Shown here in pieces: positions 8,604 through 18,545 of a stretch of DNA of 64,000 nt. This DNA is from Pyrobaculum sp. WP30 (GTDB lineage: Archaea > Thermoproteota > Thermoprotei > Thermoproteales > Thermoproteaceae). The stretch spans positions 682,001 to 746,000 of the forward strand of contig CP012158.1 in NCBI GenBank assembly GCA_001189275.1, written 5' to 3'. Every line of letters starts with the position of its first letter. The stretch's first letter is position 1. A program made the position numbers and the translations under genes. The notes below the pieces were generated by a model. It ran no database searches, was not told the DNA's origin, and was given only the letters and a program-made list of their open reading frames with translations.

Positions 8604-9248
8604 CTAATTCAAGTTTTTACATATAGCCATAAATGGACAACTACTGCACCTCGTCTCTGGCGGTTTATCCATACTTAAAATCTTTTTTATATTTGCTAAA
8701 AGCTCCACTGCACTGTCGTCTCTTTCGACGCGTTCTACCTTGTTTCTATACACGAGGTAGCCGTAACGCGCCTTGAGGAGGTATATGTATATCTGTAGCT
8801 GTTTTCGGTGAGCCTCCTTAGTGGCCATCCCAGTCTTAACCTCCACCGGTATATACTCCCGCCCCCGTTTAATCACGACATCTACCACGCCGACTAGATC
8901 CCCGATCTCCACCTTGTACTCCGTCATGACGTTGCCAAAAACGGAGACAGCCCTCTCATACCGCTCGTGCAACAACCTCCCGCGGACCAGCGAGACGGCG
9001 GAGTTCTTAGTAAAGAGTTTCAGGCCGAGCTTGTACTGCACCCACAGAAGCCTCGGGCAGTACTCGAAGTCGTTAATCACAGACGGCGAGATGCGCTTGA
9101 AGTCGTATCTATACGCATAGACGTCTGGGAGAAGTATTAACACTTCTTGCTCTTTTCTCATCTCTGCCAACGCGCTCTCCGAGTCGAGGTTGTCCAAGTC
9201 GTCGCAGTTGACCAGGCTACAAATCGGCTTAGGCAGAAGGAGTTCCAT
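8604..9248 (-). CDS. Solitary Cas4-like PD-(D/E)XK nuclease
   Basis: About 214 residues from the ATG at 9246-9248, preceded by a GGCGGGGG ribosome-binding-like run; the start overlaps the upstream GTPase gene by 20 bp. It has a first cysteine in FEYCPRLLW, a RecB-type core with GRLLHERYE (His), GDLVGVVDVVI (Asp), YIPVEVKTG (Glu-x-Lys) and QLQIYIYLL, and a C-terminal CSSCPFMAIC cluster. Together these give the Cas4 iron-sulfur nuclease layout. Cas4 enzymes resect DNA ends and trim prespacers during CRISPR adaptation. No CRISPR array or other cas gene occurs in the window, so this copy is solitary. A general repair nuclease is the alternative. Confidence 0.88.
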   Translation of the reverse strand: MELLLPKPICSLVNCDDLDNLDSESALAEMRKEQEVLILLPDVYAYRYDFKRISPSVINDFEYCPRLLWVQYKLGLKLFTKNSAVSLVRGRLLHERYERAVSVFGNVMTEYKVEIGDLVGVVDVVIKRGREYIPVEVKTGMATKEAHRKQLQIYIYLLKARYGYLVYRNKVERVERDDSAVELLANIKKILSMDKPPETRCSSCPFMAICKNLN

Positions 9249-10788
9249 CCCCCGCCTTGAGCACCCTGCCGAATATCCTCGTCGGGCCGTTTCTGAAGAT
9301 GAACACTCCCCCGTCAATGTGCCAAGGCCGCGTTAGTTCTATCTTCGCCACCCCGCTGTCTCCCACCATGAGCCCCTCCTTGTCTATCTCTTTTATATAC
9401 GCGTTAGCCCTAATGGCTTTGTAGTGAAAAACGCCGGAAAACCCGGCCTTGATCACCGTCGGGTGTCTTAGCACCAAAACGTCGGCTACAACTTCCCTAA
9501 CCCCCGCGAGCGGCCGCCTAGACAAGACCATGCCCTTCTCCACCTTTTCTATCTTGTCAAGCGCTATGGTGACGAAGTTGCCGGCCTTGGCGGATTCCAC
9601 CGGCGTTCTGTTTAGGTGTATGGACTTCACGACGGCGGAAACCCATTTGCCGTCGCTATACGGCCCCACCCAGACCTTGTCGCCCACTCTCACGACGCCT
9701 CTCTCCACCAGCCCGCCGATGACTATGCCGACGCCCTTCACCAAGTAGATGTCGGAGATGTACATGAGGAGGTCGCCGTTGTGCTCCCACTTCCTTCTCC
9801 TGGGCAACAGGGAGAGGAACCGGAGCAACAGGTCAAGCCCGTGGCCGGTTACGCTTGAGGCGAAAAACACCGGGGCGATGCGGCCGGTGGAGATGGCCCT
9901 AGCCGCCAGAACCACGTCACCCACATCTCTCACTACGTACGGTATCTTGCTGACCCCCGGCATTTTCAAAACCCTAACCACCTCGTCTACAGTCCTCTGG
10001 AACACCTCTTGAGGCGCGATGTCTACCCTCGTGACCACGACGAAGACCGGCATCCCCAACGCCACCGCTATGCCCAGATGCTCCTTCGTCATCCTCTGAA
10101 CCCCCGAGTTGGCCGCCACCACCAACATGACGTAGTCCGGCTGAGAGCTGAAAAGCCCCCGCAACGCCGTCCTCAAGTACCGCTCGTGGCCCCCCACGTC
10201 GACGAGGAGCACCAGCTTGTCAGACCTCCTATACACCTCGGCCTCGTCGAGCGGATCCACCAGGCCGTGGTTAACCACCGAGTCGCCGCTGAAGCCCAGA
10301 AGCCTCATCGAAACTGCTGAGGTGCGGCCCGTTAAAACCTCGTGCTTGTACCGAGACGCGTAGGACCTGGCAAGGCCCTTCCCGTCGTCCAGCCTCCCGG
10401 TGGTCAAAACCCCCACAAGAGTTGACTTGCCGGCGTCTACGTTGCCCAACGCCGCCACGGTCACGGTGGGCGGAGGCTCCTCCCGCACAGCCACCCTCAC
10501 CAGAACCTCTGCCACCTTCCCCCTAACCCCCTCCGACACCCTCAAGATATACACCGCGGCGCCCGCCCGCTTAGCCACCTCCCGAAGCGTCCCCAACGCC
10601 TTCAACAACTCGTCGTCTGGAAGCCCCAGAGGCCTCCCGTCATCCGCAACGCCTATCAAATAAACCGCCTCCCCGCCGCCCTCCAAGAGGCGCCTCTTCA
10701 TCTGGCCAGCCAACCTATCAACGTCGCCGCTACTCAAGGTGAGCTTGTACTCCACATTTCCCTCCTCGCTTTCAGAAGGATAATCCAC
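9229..10788 (-). CDS. GTPBP1-like translational GTPase
   Basis: A 519-residue protein of the elongation-factor GTPase superfamily. After an N-terminal domain of about 105 residues come G1 GNVDAGKST, G3 DVGGHERYLR and G4 VVTRVD, then two beta-barrel domains (KVWVGPYSDGKWV, VVADVLVLRHPTVIKAGF). This order matches the GTPBP1/GTPBP2 family found widely in archaea, whose eukaryotic members act in mRNA decay and ribosome rescue. The start appears to be GTG at 10788. Its 3' end overlaps the Cas4-like gene, so the two are likely co-transcribed. Biochemical role in archaea is not established. Confidence 0.87.
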   Translation of the reverse strand: MDYPSESEEGNVEYKLTLSSGDVDRLAGQMKRRLLEGGGEAVYLIGVADDGRPLGLPDDELLKALGTLREVAKRAGAAVYILRVSEGVRGKVAEVLVRVAVREEPPPTVTVAALGNVDAGKSTLVGVLTTGRLDDGKGLARSYASRYKHEVLTGRTSAVSMRLLGFSGDSVVNHGLVDPLDEAEVYRRSDKLVLLVDVGGHERYLRTALRGLFSSQPDYVMLVVAANSGVQRMTKEHLGIAVALGMPVFVVVTRVDIAPQEVFQRTVDEVVRVLKMPGVSKIPYVVRDVGDVVLAARAISTGRIAPVFFASSVTGHGLDLLLRFLSLLPRRRKWEHNGDLLMYISDIYLVKGVGIVIGGLVERGVVRVGDKVWVGPYSDGKWVSAVVKSIHLNRTPVESAKAGNFVTIALDKIEKVEKGMVLSRRPLAGVREVVADVLVLRHPTVIKAGFSGVFHYKAIRANAYIKEIDKEGLMVGDSGVAKIELTRPWHIDGGVFIFRNGPTRIFGRVLKAGDGTPSA

Positions 10789-11471
10789 AAACGTAGATGG
10801 GAGTATTTAAAAAACTACTTAGAGAGGCAACAAGCCGAATGGATATATCCCAAGCGCTATGTTTGTAAGTATTATGGCATATGCGAAGACCACAGACAAG
10901 GTGCTGAGCACCTTTATCAATGGGTTAAGCGAGGGGCCGCTTGTGTCTTTAAACGGGTCGCCCACGTTGTCTCCCACGTTATCGGCGATGACGCCTGGGT
11001 TCCTCGGGTCGTCTTCAGGAATGCCAGCCTCCACCTTGCCCACCAGATCCGCGCCTAGATCCGCCGCCTTGGTGTATATGCCGCCGATTCTCATAATACA
11101 GAGTAACGAGACTAGCGCCGAAACCCAACGCCACGAGGGGCACAGCCCAGTCGTGCGTCACGGCCTTAAACACCAAGTAAAACCCCGAAATCAGGAGCAG
11201 GGCGATGCCGGCGAGAGACGGCCCCATGACGGCGCCGGCACGCCAAGAAACTAATGCCACCTGTGGCGCGGCTTGGGCGATGCGCGAGGCGGATCTGGTC
11301 GTGACGTATGTGCCGAGGTAGCCCGCCAACATCGAGCCCCACGCGCCGACGATGAAGCCCACCGTGGTGAGCCCATAGGTGCGCCGCGGCAAGTCTATGG
11401 CTAATATTATAAGCATGGTTAGGACTGCCAGGAGCACCGCCAGCGTCTTATACTGCCTGAAGAGATACGCC

Positions 11472-12107
<636 letters not shown>

Positions 12108-12769
12108 AATCTCTTTATAAATTTAACTTCCACAGTAAAAAATAAAGAGATGGGTAGAATCCTTCATGATAAATTTATAAGAGAGGCAAGTAAAATATTA
12201 GAAAAATATTTAAATTTATTCACTATAGATTATAAAAAATATAAAGACGTTGGAAGTTGTAGCTGAAATTTTGTCAAAAAGATTAAAAAACAAGTTGGCT
12301 GGATATATTACAAGACAAATTAAAAAATTATAAAGCTCATGATGACAGAACAAACAATAATATATAGGAAATAAGCCATTTATGAACTATGTAACGGCAA
12401 CAGCTATGCAATTTCAAGTCAGGATGCAAAAGAAGTTGTAATAAAAGCAAGCTGACGATATATATCTAGAGCAGTGGACATAGTAAAGGCAATAAGAAAG
12501 AAATTTACTCATGACATGTTGATATAAAAAGTTTAAGTATAGATTCTGAAGAAAGGCAAGTAGATTAAAGTGGTAGTAAGAGAATGATATCAATAATAGA
12601 ATTTGTACTTGTTAAAAGACAATAATATTTTTATATTTTCAATAATTGTTTATTTAATATAGCGGGGTAGGCGACCAGGAGCGCCCGGGAGGCTACTCTA
12701 TGGCTTGTGCTGTGTCTACGTATTGAATACGTATACGCAATATTTTAAAGCAGTAGAATTACTGCCTCC
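12108..12769. other. AT-rich intergenic island
   Basis: This 660-bp gap continues the AT-rich foreign composition of ppa up to about 12660. It holds the decayed HEPN-like remnant (see separate entry) and, at 12741-12750, a TATA-like TATTTTAAAG about 25 nt before the GTG start of the ATPase subunit I gene. From 12660 on the composition returns to that of the host. I see no intact gene. Confidence 0.7.
12150..12530 (+). pseudogene. Decayed HEPN-type domain gene
   Basis: An AT-rich plus-strand remnant starts MGRILHDKFIREASKILEKY and runs LFTIDYKKYKDVG before a stop. A shifted frame continues EILSKRLKNKLAGY, and a later frame gives SYAISSQDAKEVVIKAS, a stop, and RYISRAVDIVKAIRKKF. The order (helix, IxYKKxKDVG-like turn, late S-x-DA helix) resembles small HEPN-domain proteins that pair with minimal nucleotidyltransferases. 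At least three lesions separate the pieces, so it is not functional. The composition matches ppa, suggesting both arrived together. Family assignment is by pattern only. Confidence 0.5.
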
Positions 12770-15076
12770 GTGCCTCTTGAGCGTGTTGTGGAATTCAGGT
12801 TAGCGTCTCAGGTGGATCTGCTTCCTGAAGTGATATACTTCATCGGCAAGACCGGCGCCGCGATGTTTGAGGAGAGGCCTGAAAAGCTTCCGAGACCGCG
12901 CGACCCCGCCGCACTCCAGAAGGCTAAGAAGATAGATGAGTTCCTGAACCAACTGTTGTTCTATGTACAGCCGCAACAGGTAGCGTTGCCGCTGACCACT
13001 CTGGAGTCCCAGATAGATTCGGTGCTGGAAAAGCTGGAGGCTCTCTACAAGGAGGTTTCCTACTACACCCGCTTAATAGACGAGTTGCGGGTCAAGCTGG
13101 CGGTGTCTAGAGAAATTGCCGGGGTCAAGACGGCTGTGTTGCCGAGGACTGAGGCGCTGGAGGTCTTCGCGGCGTTGCCTGGAAGGGCCGTGAGGGAGGC
13201 CGTGGAGCTGGCCAAGTCTCTAAAAGCCACGGTGGTGCAACAAGGCAACGCCCTCATCGTGGCGGTGGAGCGGAGAAACGCGCCGCAGCTGAGAAACGCG
13301 CTTGAGAAGCTGGGCGTACGCGTGCTCTCTCTGCAGGAGGTCGCCGACATGGAGCCTCCCAACGTGTTGGAGGAAAGGCTGAGGAAGGCGGAGGAGGAGC
13401 TGAAGGCGGCGGTGCAGAGACAGAAAGACCTCATAAATTACGCCTATACACTCAGAAACGCGGCGGCCGCCGTCGCCGAGACCTTCAACAAATCTGCAAT
13501 AGACGAGGGGGCGGAGACGGGCCGTCTCTTCGAGTCCTACGAGAAAGAGATAAAGAAGCTTGAGGAGCAGTTGGCCAACCTCTCCAAGATCAGGAAGGTT
13601 CTGGAGGCCCTCTCCGGAAGAGGAGGCTTGAAGTTGCCCGAGGGGTTTAAGCTGGTGGTCGACCCAGAAACGCCCATAGCCGCCCCGCATATGTTGCAGG
13701 AGATCAACGGGGTTAAGGTGGCGTTAGTGAGGGGCGGGGCGAGGGGGGTTGAGGTTCCTCCGGAGTACCTCTCCGACATAAAAACCGGCAGGGAGCTTGT
13801 GGAAAACGCCATAAAGTCCCTGGAGGCGTCCCTCCAGAGGCTCAGGAAGGAGCTCGAGATGCTGGAGAGACTGTATCGCGAATACTCGATATACGGCGAC
13901 GGGAGGTGGGAGGAGCATAAAGACACGGCGTCGGTCATATTCTACGTGCTTGAGAAAGACGTGAAGAAGATAGACGACGCCCTTGCGGAGTTTGTGAAAC
14001 ACAACCTCGGCAGGCTGGACGTGGTCAGGCGGACGCGCTACAAATACTTCGACGCCGTGCCCGTGGAGAGGAGGCCGACGCTGGAGAAATACCCCCCGCC
14101 TATTAGGCAGTTCACCAAGATCGTCTACATGTACGGCGTGCCGAGGCCAAACGAGATAAGCCCCGTGCCGCTGGTGGCGCTTCTCTTCCCAGTCTTCTTC
14201 GGCTGGATGTACGGCGACCTCGGCCACGGCTTCCTCCTCTTCCTCCTGGGCCTACTCCTCCTGAAGAAACTATACGGCGGGAGGTACAGAGACTGGGGGA
14301 TAATATGGGCATTGACGGGTCTCGTCTCCATGTTTTTCGGCGCCCTTGTATACCAGGAGGTATTCGGCTTCGGGTTTAAAGAACTAGGCATAAAAATGCC
14401 GACTCCGCCTGTACTACACCTCTTCGGCGAGGGACACGAGCTGGTGACGACGGGGGGCGTACTGGCTGGGATCAAAGCGGCGTTTATACTAGGCTTCTTC
14501 CTCATATTGCTCGCCTTCCTTTCCAAATTCGTAAACACGTTGCTGAAGGGGGAACCCGACGTGGCGGTGGCGGTGGTGTTGCCGCAGGTAGTGCTCTTCT
14601 TCTCGCTGGGCATGGTGTTCTTCTCCCTTGTGAAAGACGCGTTGCACCTGGGATTCATGGCGCCGCTTCTCCAGCTCCCGTGGCTCTACATCTTCGTGGG
14701 GGCTTTCATATGGAGCGCGGCTGGGACCTTTGCCTTGAGGGCTAAATATAAGCACCACGAGGAGGCGCCTCCCGTCACCGAGGAGTTTATAATGGGCTTC
14801 GTCGAGGGTTCCCTCGGCGCGTTGGCAAACATACCGAGCTTCGCCCGTCTCGTGATCCTAATACTGATACACGGCGTGTTGACAAAGCTGGTAAACGGCG
14901 TTGCCATTTCGCTCGGACCCGCCGGCATCCTCTTCGCCGTGTTTGGCCACTCCCTAATAGCAGCCGCCGAGGGCCTGTTCTCCATGGTGCAATCCCTCCG
15001 TCTCGTGTTCTACGAGACGCTTTCTAAGTTCTACGAGGGCAGAGGACGCCTCTTCGCTCCTCTGGCTCTGCCCTAA
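12770..15076 (+). CDS. atpI: A-type ATP synthase subunit I
   Basis: A 768-residue subunit forming the membrane stator of the archaeal A1Ao ATPase. Residues 1-430 are cytoplasmic and rich in coiled coil (ALYKEVSYYTRLIDELRVKL, SYEKEIKKLEEQLANLSKIR). The C-terminal 330 residues contain about eight membrane helices, opened by the family signature FPVFFGWMYGDLGHGFLLF. The start is GTG at 12770, with TATTTTAAAG 20-29 nt upstream, indicating leaderless transcription. Its stop overlaps the ATG of the next gene (TAATG). No other ATPase subunit is adjacent. Confidence 0.92.
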   Translation: MPLERVVEFRLASQVDLLPEVIYFIGKTGAAMFEERPEKLPRPRDPAALQKAKKIDEFLNQLLFYVQPQQVALPLTTLESQIDSVLEKLEALYKEVSYYTRLIDELRVKLAVSREIAGVKTAVLPRTEALEVFAALPGRAVREAVELAKSLKATVVQQGNALIVAVERRNAPQLRNALEKLGVRVLSLQEVADMEPPNVLEERLRKAEEELKAAVQRQKDLINYAYTLRNAAAAVAETFNKSAIDEGAETGRLFESYEKEIKKLEEQLANLSKIRKVLEALSGRGGLKLPEGFKLVVDPETPIAAPHMLQEINGVKVALVRGGARGVEVPPEYLSDIKTGRELVENAIKSLEASLQRLRKELEMLERLYREYSIYGDGRWEEHKDTASVIFYVLEKDVKKIDDALAEFVKHNLGRLDVVRRTRYKYFDAVPVERRPTLEKYPPPIRQFTKIVYMYGVPRPNEISPVPLVALLFPVFFGWMYGDLGHGFLLFLLGLLLLKKLYGGRYRDWGIIWALTGLVSMFFGALVYQEVFGFGFKELGIKMPTPPVLHLFGEGHELVTTGGVLAGIKAAFILGFFLILLAFLSKFVNTLLKGEPDVAVAVVLPQVVLFFSLGMVFFSLVKDALHLGFMAPLLQLPWLYIFVGAFIWSAAGTFALRAKYKHHEEAPPVTEEFIMGFVEGSLGALANIPSFARLVILILIHGVLTKLVNGVAISLGPAGILFAVFGHSLIAAAEGLFSMVQSLRLVFYETLSKFYEGRGRLFAPLALP

Positions 15077-15753
15077 TGGAGATAATCGCCGAGGTCACCC
15101 CGGTCAGAGACAGAACGAAGCTTCTGAAGAAGCTGGAGACGCTCAAGCCGTTGGTCAACAGAATAGACATACCGGAGGCGCCTGGGGGCAAACCCACGGC
15201 GCACGCCCTAGCCGTGGGCGCGCTCGTCAAGCAGATGGGGTTTGAGCCCATCGTGCACATACGGCTTCTTGACGTGAACAAGACAGGTCTGAAGTCTCTA
15301 CTCGGCGGAGCCTACCTGCTGGACATAAAAGACGTGGTGGTGTTGCAGGGGGACCCCCCGGCCGAGGGCAGACCCGTGGGCGAGGTATCCACCGAGGAGG
15401 CTGTGGAGGAGGCGAAGAAGATGGGGCTTAGAGCAGGCGCCCTGCTGAGCCTGAGGAGAGACCACAGAAAACGCGTGGAGACCCTCAGAGCCGACTTCTA
15501 CCTAGCCCTGCACCTCACAGACGCCAAGCAACTGGAGGGGCTCCCCCCCATCGTCTACCCCTACGTCATGGTGAGAACAAGCAACAACTCCGAGCTGATT
15601 GACAGGCTTAGACAAACCGCCGTGGAGCCCCACGAGGCCTTGGCGTTGGTGGAGGCGCTGGAAGGGGCGGCGCCCGGAGCCGTCATCTCGGTTCCGGGAG
15701 ATTTCGACGCCTTGGTAGGGCTACTGAAACAGATAAAAACACGCCGTGGCTAA
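15076..15753 (+). CDS. Methylenetetrahydrofolate reductase-like protein, short form
   Basis: A 225-residue protein with the TIM-barrel pattern of the MTHFR family: RIDIPEAPGGKPTAHALAVG, PIVHIRLLDVNKTGLKSLL, VVVLQGDPPAEGRP (family GDPP motif) and MVRTSNNSELI. Canonical enzymes are about 290 residues, so the C-terminal part is trimmed. The family reduces a methylene-pterin to a methyl-pterin with flavin. The pterin in this lineage is not plain folate, so the exact substrate is uncertain. It overlaps the stop of atpI by one base and should be translated from the same message. Confidence 0.72.
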   Translation: MEIIAEVTPVRDRTKLLKKLETLKPLVNRIDIPEAPGGKPTAHALAVGALVKQMGFEPIVHIRLLDVNKTGLKSLLGGAYLLDIKDVVVLQGDPPAEGRPVGEVSTEEAVEEAKKMGLRAGALLSLRRDHRKRVETLRADFYLALHLTDAKQLEGLPPIVYPYVMVRTSNNSELIDRLRQTAVEPHEALALVEALEGAAPGAVISVPGDFDALVGLLKQIKTRRG

Positions 15754-15784
15754 AAATCCACAGACGTGAAGCCTTAAAGACAAG

Positions 15785-16027
15785 TCAAAACACGCCGCAG
15801 TTAAAAAGCCTCCGGTCTCTGTACCCGACTAGGTAAACCCCGTTAACCAGTATGTTGAGCCCGTATACGTAGAAGTGGCATAATGACTTCGGAACAGCGA
15901 CAACTCTGTTCCCGGCCAGCACCAGAAAGGTGTTGTAGGTTTCGCCGACTACGACGCCTCTAACGCCGTAGGAGCAACGATATGTAGAAACCTCTCTCCC
16001 CAGCAGATCTACACAACTTAGACGCAA
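15785..16027 (-). CDS. rnp1: RNase P protein component 1 (Rpp29/Pop4 family), short
   Basis: An 80-residue protein with the Sm-like Rpp29 core: DLLGREVSTYR, VRGVVVGETYNTFLVLAG, RVVAVPKSLCHFYVY and LVGYRDRRL. It binds RNase P RNA, which removes tRNA 5' leaders. It lies directly after rpl29 (3-bp gap), the usual archaeal place between L29 and S17. Typical archaeal Rpp29 is somewhat longer. The match matters because Pyrobaculum RNase P RNA is reported to lack the specificity domain that the Rpp21-Rpp29 pair normally binds. Confidence 0.83.
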   Translation of the reverse strand: MRLSCVDLLGREVSTYRCSYGVRGVVVGETYNTFLVLAGNRVVAVPKSLCHFYVYGLNILVNGVYLVGYRDRRLFNCGVF

Positions 16028-16029
16028 GG

Positions 16030-16236
16030 CTACTTGGTCAACTCACGCTCTATTGTCAAAATCCTCGCGATGGCTCTCTTTATCTGTTTAATCCTGCCAG
16101 GTTTCTCGACGAATCCCCTCGCCCTCTGCGTCTCAAGCCTGACCAGCTCCGCCCTGAGCTGGTTAAGCAACTGACGCCTCTCCTCCGGCTTCATCTCCCT
16201 CAACACCTTGGCCTTGAGCTTCTTTTCAGAAGACAT
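16030..16236 (-). CDS. rpl29: Ribosomal protein uL29
   Basis: A 68-residue, two-helix ribosomal protein: LKAKVLREMKPEERRQLLNQ, LRAELVRLETQRARG and RIKQIKRAIARILTIERE. This is the typical L29 pattern, including the conserved basic IKxxKRAIARILT segment. It sits between S3 and Rpp29 on the minus strand in the standard archaeal S10/spc order, with a 30-bp gap from rps3 and 3 bp to rnp1. It binds 23S rRNA near the peptide exit tunnel. Confidence 0.95.
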   Translation of the reverse strand: MSSEKKLKAKVLREMKPEERRQLLNQLRAELVRLETQRARGFVEKPGRIKQIKRAIARILTIERELTK

Positions 16237-16266
16237 GTGCCGCCACTAAAACCAACTTTATTAAGT

Positions 16267-16932
16267 TTATTGTTGCGCCTCAGCAGGCGCCGCCGCCTCG
16301 GGTCTTGTGGGCGGTTTGATCTTGTACTCGTCGCTGTACCGCATAGTCGCCGGCGTGATCCTCACCTCTATGCCGTAGATGCCCGGCTTCAGAAGCACGT
16401 GGACCACCGCCCGCCTCACCCGCTGTTTGGCGTCGTAGCCGATCTTGTAGAGCTTCCCGAAGGTCTGCTTCTCGAACTTAGCCCTCTCCGTAGACAGCTT
16501 GCCGCTCACCACGATCTCAAAGCCCTTAGCCCCAGCCTCCGTCAACTGCCTTATGGCCACAAACATGACCCGTCTAAACCTGACGCCCTTAGCCATGGCG
16601 TTGGCTATACGGTACGCCACAACCTTGGGGAACATCTCGGGCGCCTCGATCTTGGAGACGTCTATCACGTCTATCTGCGGGTTCTCCACGCCCAGCTTAT
16701 TGGTAAGGATGTTACTAATCTCCTTCACGATGGCGCCTTTCCTGCCGATGATCCTAGAAGGTCTCTCCGCGTATATCACGATGCGCGTGCCCAGGGGAGT
16801 CTTCAAAATCTCAGAGTCGATGTATCCATACTTACTCAGCCTATACTCCAGAAACTCCTTAATCATCCACTTCTTCTTGTTCTCCTCCAGGATTTTCTTA
16901 TACACAGGCAACCTCCTCTGAGCAGTAGACAT
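16267..16932 (-). CDS. rps3: Ribosomal protein uS3
   Basis: About 221 residues from the ATG at 16930-16932 (MSTAQRRLPVYKKILEENKK). It contains the KH domain with RPSRIIGRKGAIVKEI and the C-terminal S3 domain (GVRFRRVMFVAIRQLTEAGA, GIEVRITPA). An alanine-rich tail ends the protein. The frame is open for another 22 codons upstream, but a TATA-like ATTTAAAT lies about 25 nt before this ATG (16953-16962), so the inner start is preferred. S3 lines the mRNA entry channel. A separate promoter here splits S3-L29-Rpp29 from L22, with an sRNA gene in the gap. Confidence 0.95.
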   Translation of the reverse strand: MSTAQRRLPVYKKILEENKKKWMIKEFLEYRLSKYGYIDSEILKTPLGTRIVIYAERPSRIIGRKGAIVKEISNILTNKLGVENPQIDVIDVSKIEAPEMFPKVVAYRIANAMAKGVRFRRVMFVAIRQLTEAGAKGFEIVVSGKLSTERAKFEKQTFGKLYKIGYDAKQRVRRAVVHVLLKPGIYGIEVRITPATMRYSDEYKIKPPTRPEAAAPAEAQQ

Positions 16933-17015
16933 CGCCACCCCCATCAACACCATATTTAAATTTTTCCGAGATACGCAGTCCTCTAAACATAAAAACACGC
17001 AACATCTAAAGAGAC

Positions 17016-17070
17016 GAATGATGGAAATTCCTTTATGGAGAGAGATGACCGGTTCACCCCTTGCTGATGC
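17016..17070 (+). ncRNA. C/D-box sRNA guiding 16S rRNA methylation (predicted G916 and position 940)
   Basis: Read on the plus strand between rps3 and rpl22: C box ATGATGG (17018-17024), D' box TGGA (17036-17039), C' box AGATGA (17043-17048) and D box CTGA (17064-17067). A TATA-like CATAAAAAC at 16988-16996 lies about 25 nt before it. The D' guide AATTCCTTTA (17026-17035) pairs 10/10 with spliced 16S TAAAGGAATT, across the position-919 intron junction. The D guide pairs 11/11 with CAAGGGGTGAA in 16S (42298-42308). By the N+5 rule the targets are G41529 and G42302. Confidence 0.85.
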
Positions 17071-17074
17071 TTGC

Positions 17075-17632
17075 TTACCGCCTCGCTAAGTTTAGTTTGT
17101 AGCGCTTCGGAACAACCTCCTTAGGCAACTCAACCGCAACGACCTCCACGTTGACGGTCTGCTCGTCGAACCTGGTGGCGCGTCCGAAGGCCCTCGGCAG
17201 TATATTGGGGATCCTGATCCCCTTGTGGGCGGCGGCGTGGACTACGACGACCCGCTCCACGTCCAGCCCCCTAAACTTCGCGTTGTTTTCTAAATTCTCC
17301 AAGATCTCGAGGTACCGCCTGGCGACCTTGATGGGCCACTTAGCCACGGGCCACCCCCTCCAAGGCGTGGCGTGGTGGGCCTGCTTCTTCTTGAAGGTTT
17401 TGATGGGGATGGGCCTCCTCAGCTTCACGACGTCCTCCAGCCACGTCTTGGCCTGCTTAAGGGTCATGCCGTTGATGAACCTAGCCACCTCCACGCTCTT
17501 CTTCCAAGACATCTTCTGCTCGGGGGCGTACGCCCTGGCGATCTGCTCTGGCGTTATCTTTACCCCATACTTTCTAAACACGAGATCGATTATCTGTTCG
17601 TCGCTTAGCGAGTAGCTCTGATGCTGAGGCAC
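17075..17632 (-). CDS. rpl22: Ribosomal protein uL22
   Basis: A 185-residue L22 with the archaeal N-terminal extension. Signature segments are [40 protein letters not shown], RNxx-like [20 protein letters not shown] and [19 protein letters not shown]22 lines the peptide exit tunnel and contacts 23S rRNA. A TATA-like TTTATAAA on the minus strand (17651-17660) lies about 25 nt before the ATG, forming a divergent promoter region with the UbiA gene. The usual upstream partner S19 is not next to it, so the ribosomal cluster is broken here. Confidence 0.95.
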   Translation of the reverse strand: MPQHQSYSLSDEQIIDLVFRKYGVKITPEQIARAYAPEQKMSWKKSVEVARFINGMTLKQAKTWLEDVVKLRRPIPIKTFKKKQAHHATPWRGWPVAKWPIKVARRYLEILENLENNAKFRGLDVERVVVVHAAAHKGIRIPNILPRAFGRATRFDEQTVNVEVVAVELPKEVVPKRYKLNLARR

Positions 17633-17717
17633 AAAGCCCCGAAGAGAGACGTTTATAAAATTTCCCCCAGCCCGAAACCGACGTGGTGTATATAAAGAGA
17701 CAGATGTAGCCCAGCCG

Positions 17718-18545
17718 GTGTCTCTCTGGCGGCTAATCAGGGGTGAACACGGCGTGTTGGCGATGCTGGCATCAACCGCGTCCTACATAGTGGCAGGAGG
17801 CCGCGACCCAGCCGTAGCGGCGTTGCTGGCCGCATCCACCTTCCTCGCCGAGGCCGGCCTCTTCGCCCACAACGACGTCGCCAACTTGGAGGAGGACAGG
17901 ATAAACCGGCCCGACGCGCCCCTGGTCATAGGCGCCGTAAGCTTAAACACGGCGCGTGCGGTGGCGTACGGCTCCCTGACGCTTGGCGCCGTTGCGGCGG
18001 CCGCCTTGGGCCCCCTGCCCCTGGTCATATACGCCACGGCGGCCGTGCTCGGCACGCTGTATAACGCCAAACTCAAGCGGGTGCCTGTCTTGGGCAACTT
18101 CGTGGTGGCCTTCCTCACCTCAATGACTTACATATACGGCACGGCCGCCGCGGGGAGCGTGTCCACCGTCTTGGTCCTGCTCTACTTGTCGTCGCTAGTG
18201 GCTAACCTCGGCCGCGAATTTGTGAAGACGGCGATGGACTACGAAGGCGACATGAAGGCCGGGGCGAGGACCGTAGCCGTGCTTATCGGGCCGCGGAAAG
18301 CCGCGGCGTTGGGCGCCGCGGTTACGCTGACATCCACGGCATTCGGCGGGGCGCTCGCATACTTCTCCGCCCTCCAAGGCTTCCACCTGCTGGCGTCGGG
18401 CGCGGCGGCCACGAGCCTCATGCTGATCTACCTATCAGCCCTGGCGCTGAAAGGGCGGTGGAAGACCTACCGAGACGGGACGCTCCTCGCGTTTGGCATA
18501 ACCCTGCTGGCCCTCGTCGCGGAGGCCATATGGCAACTATTCTGA
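17718..18545 (+). CDS. UbiA-family prenyltransferase (probable archaeal lipid DGGGP synthase)
   Basis: A 275-residue membrane protein with about eight helices and both aspartate-rich motifs: [19 protein letters not shown] near residues 50-70 and [18 protein letters not shown] near 174-191. This pattern fits geranylgeranylglycerol-phosphate geranylgeranyltransferase, which adds the second C20 chain of archaeal ether lipids. Other UbiA enzymes share the motifs, so the substrate is inferred. The start is GTG at 17718, about 26 nt after TATATAAAG (17688-17696). Its 3' end overlaps the HAD gene by 16 bp. Confidence 0.87.
   Translation: MSLWRLIRGEHGVLAMLASTASYIVAGGRDPAVAALLAASTFLAEAGLFAHNDVANLEEDRINRPDAPLVIGAVSLNTARAVAYGSLTLGAVAAAALGPLPLVIYATAAVLGTLYNAKLKRVPVLGNFVVAFLTSMTYIYGTAAAGSVSTVLVLLYLSSLVANLGREFVKTAMDYEGDMKAGARTVAVLIGPRKAAALGAAVTLTSTAFGGALAYFSALQGFHLLASGAAATSLMLIYLSALALKGRWKTYRDGTLLAFGITLLALVAEAIWQLF

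Noticed and set aside
8604-9248. A CRISPR-Cas locus around the Cas4-like gene
   Set aside because: No repeat-spacer array and no other cas gene can be found anywhere in the window.
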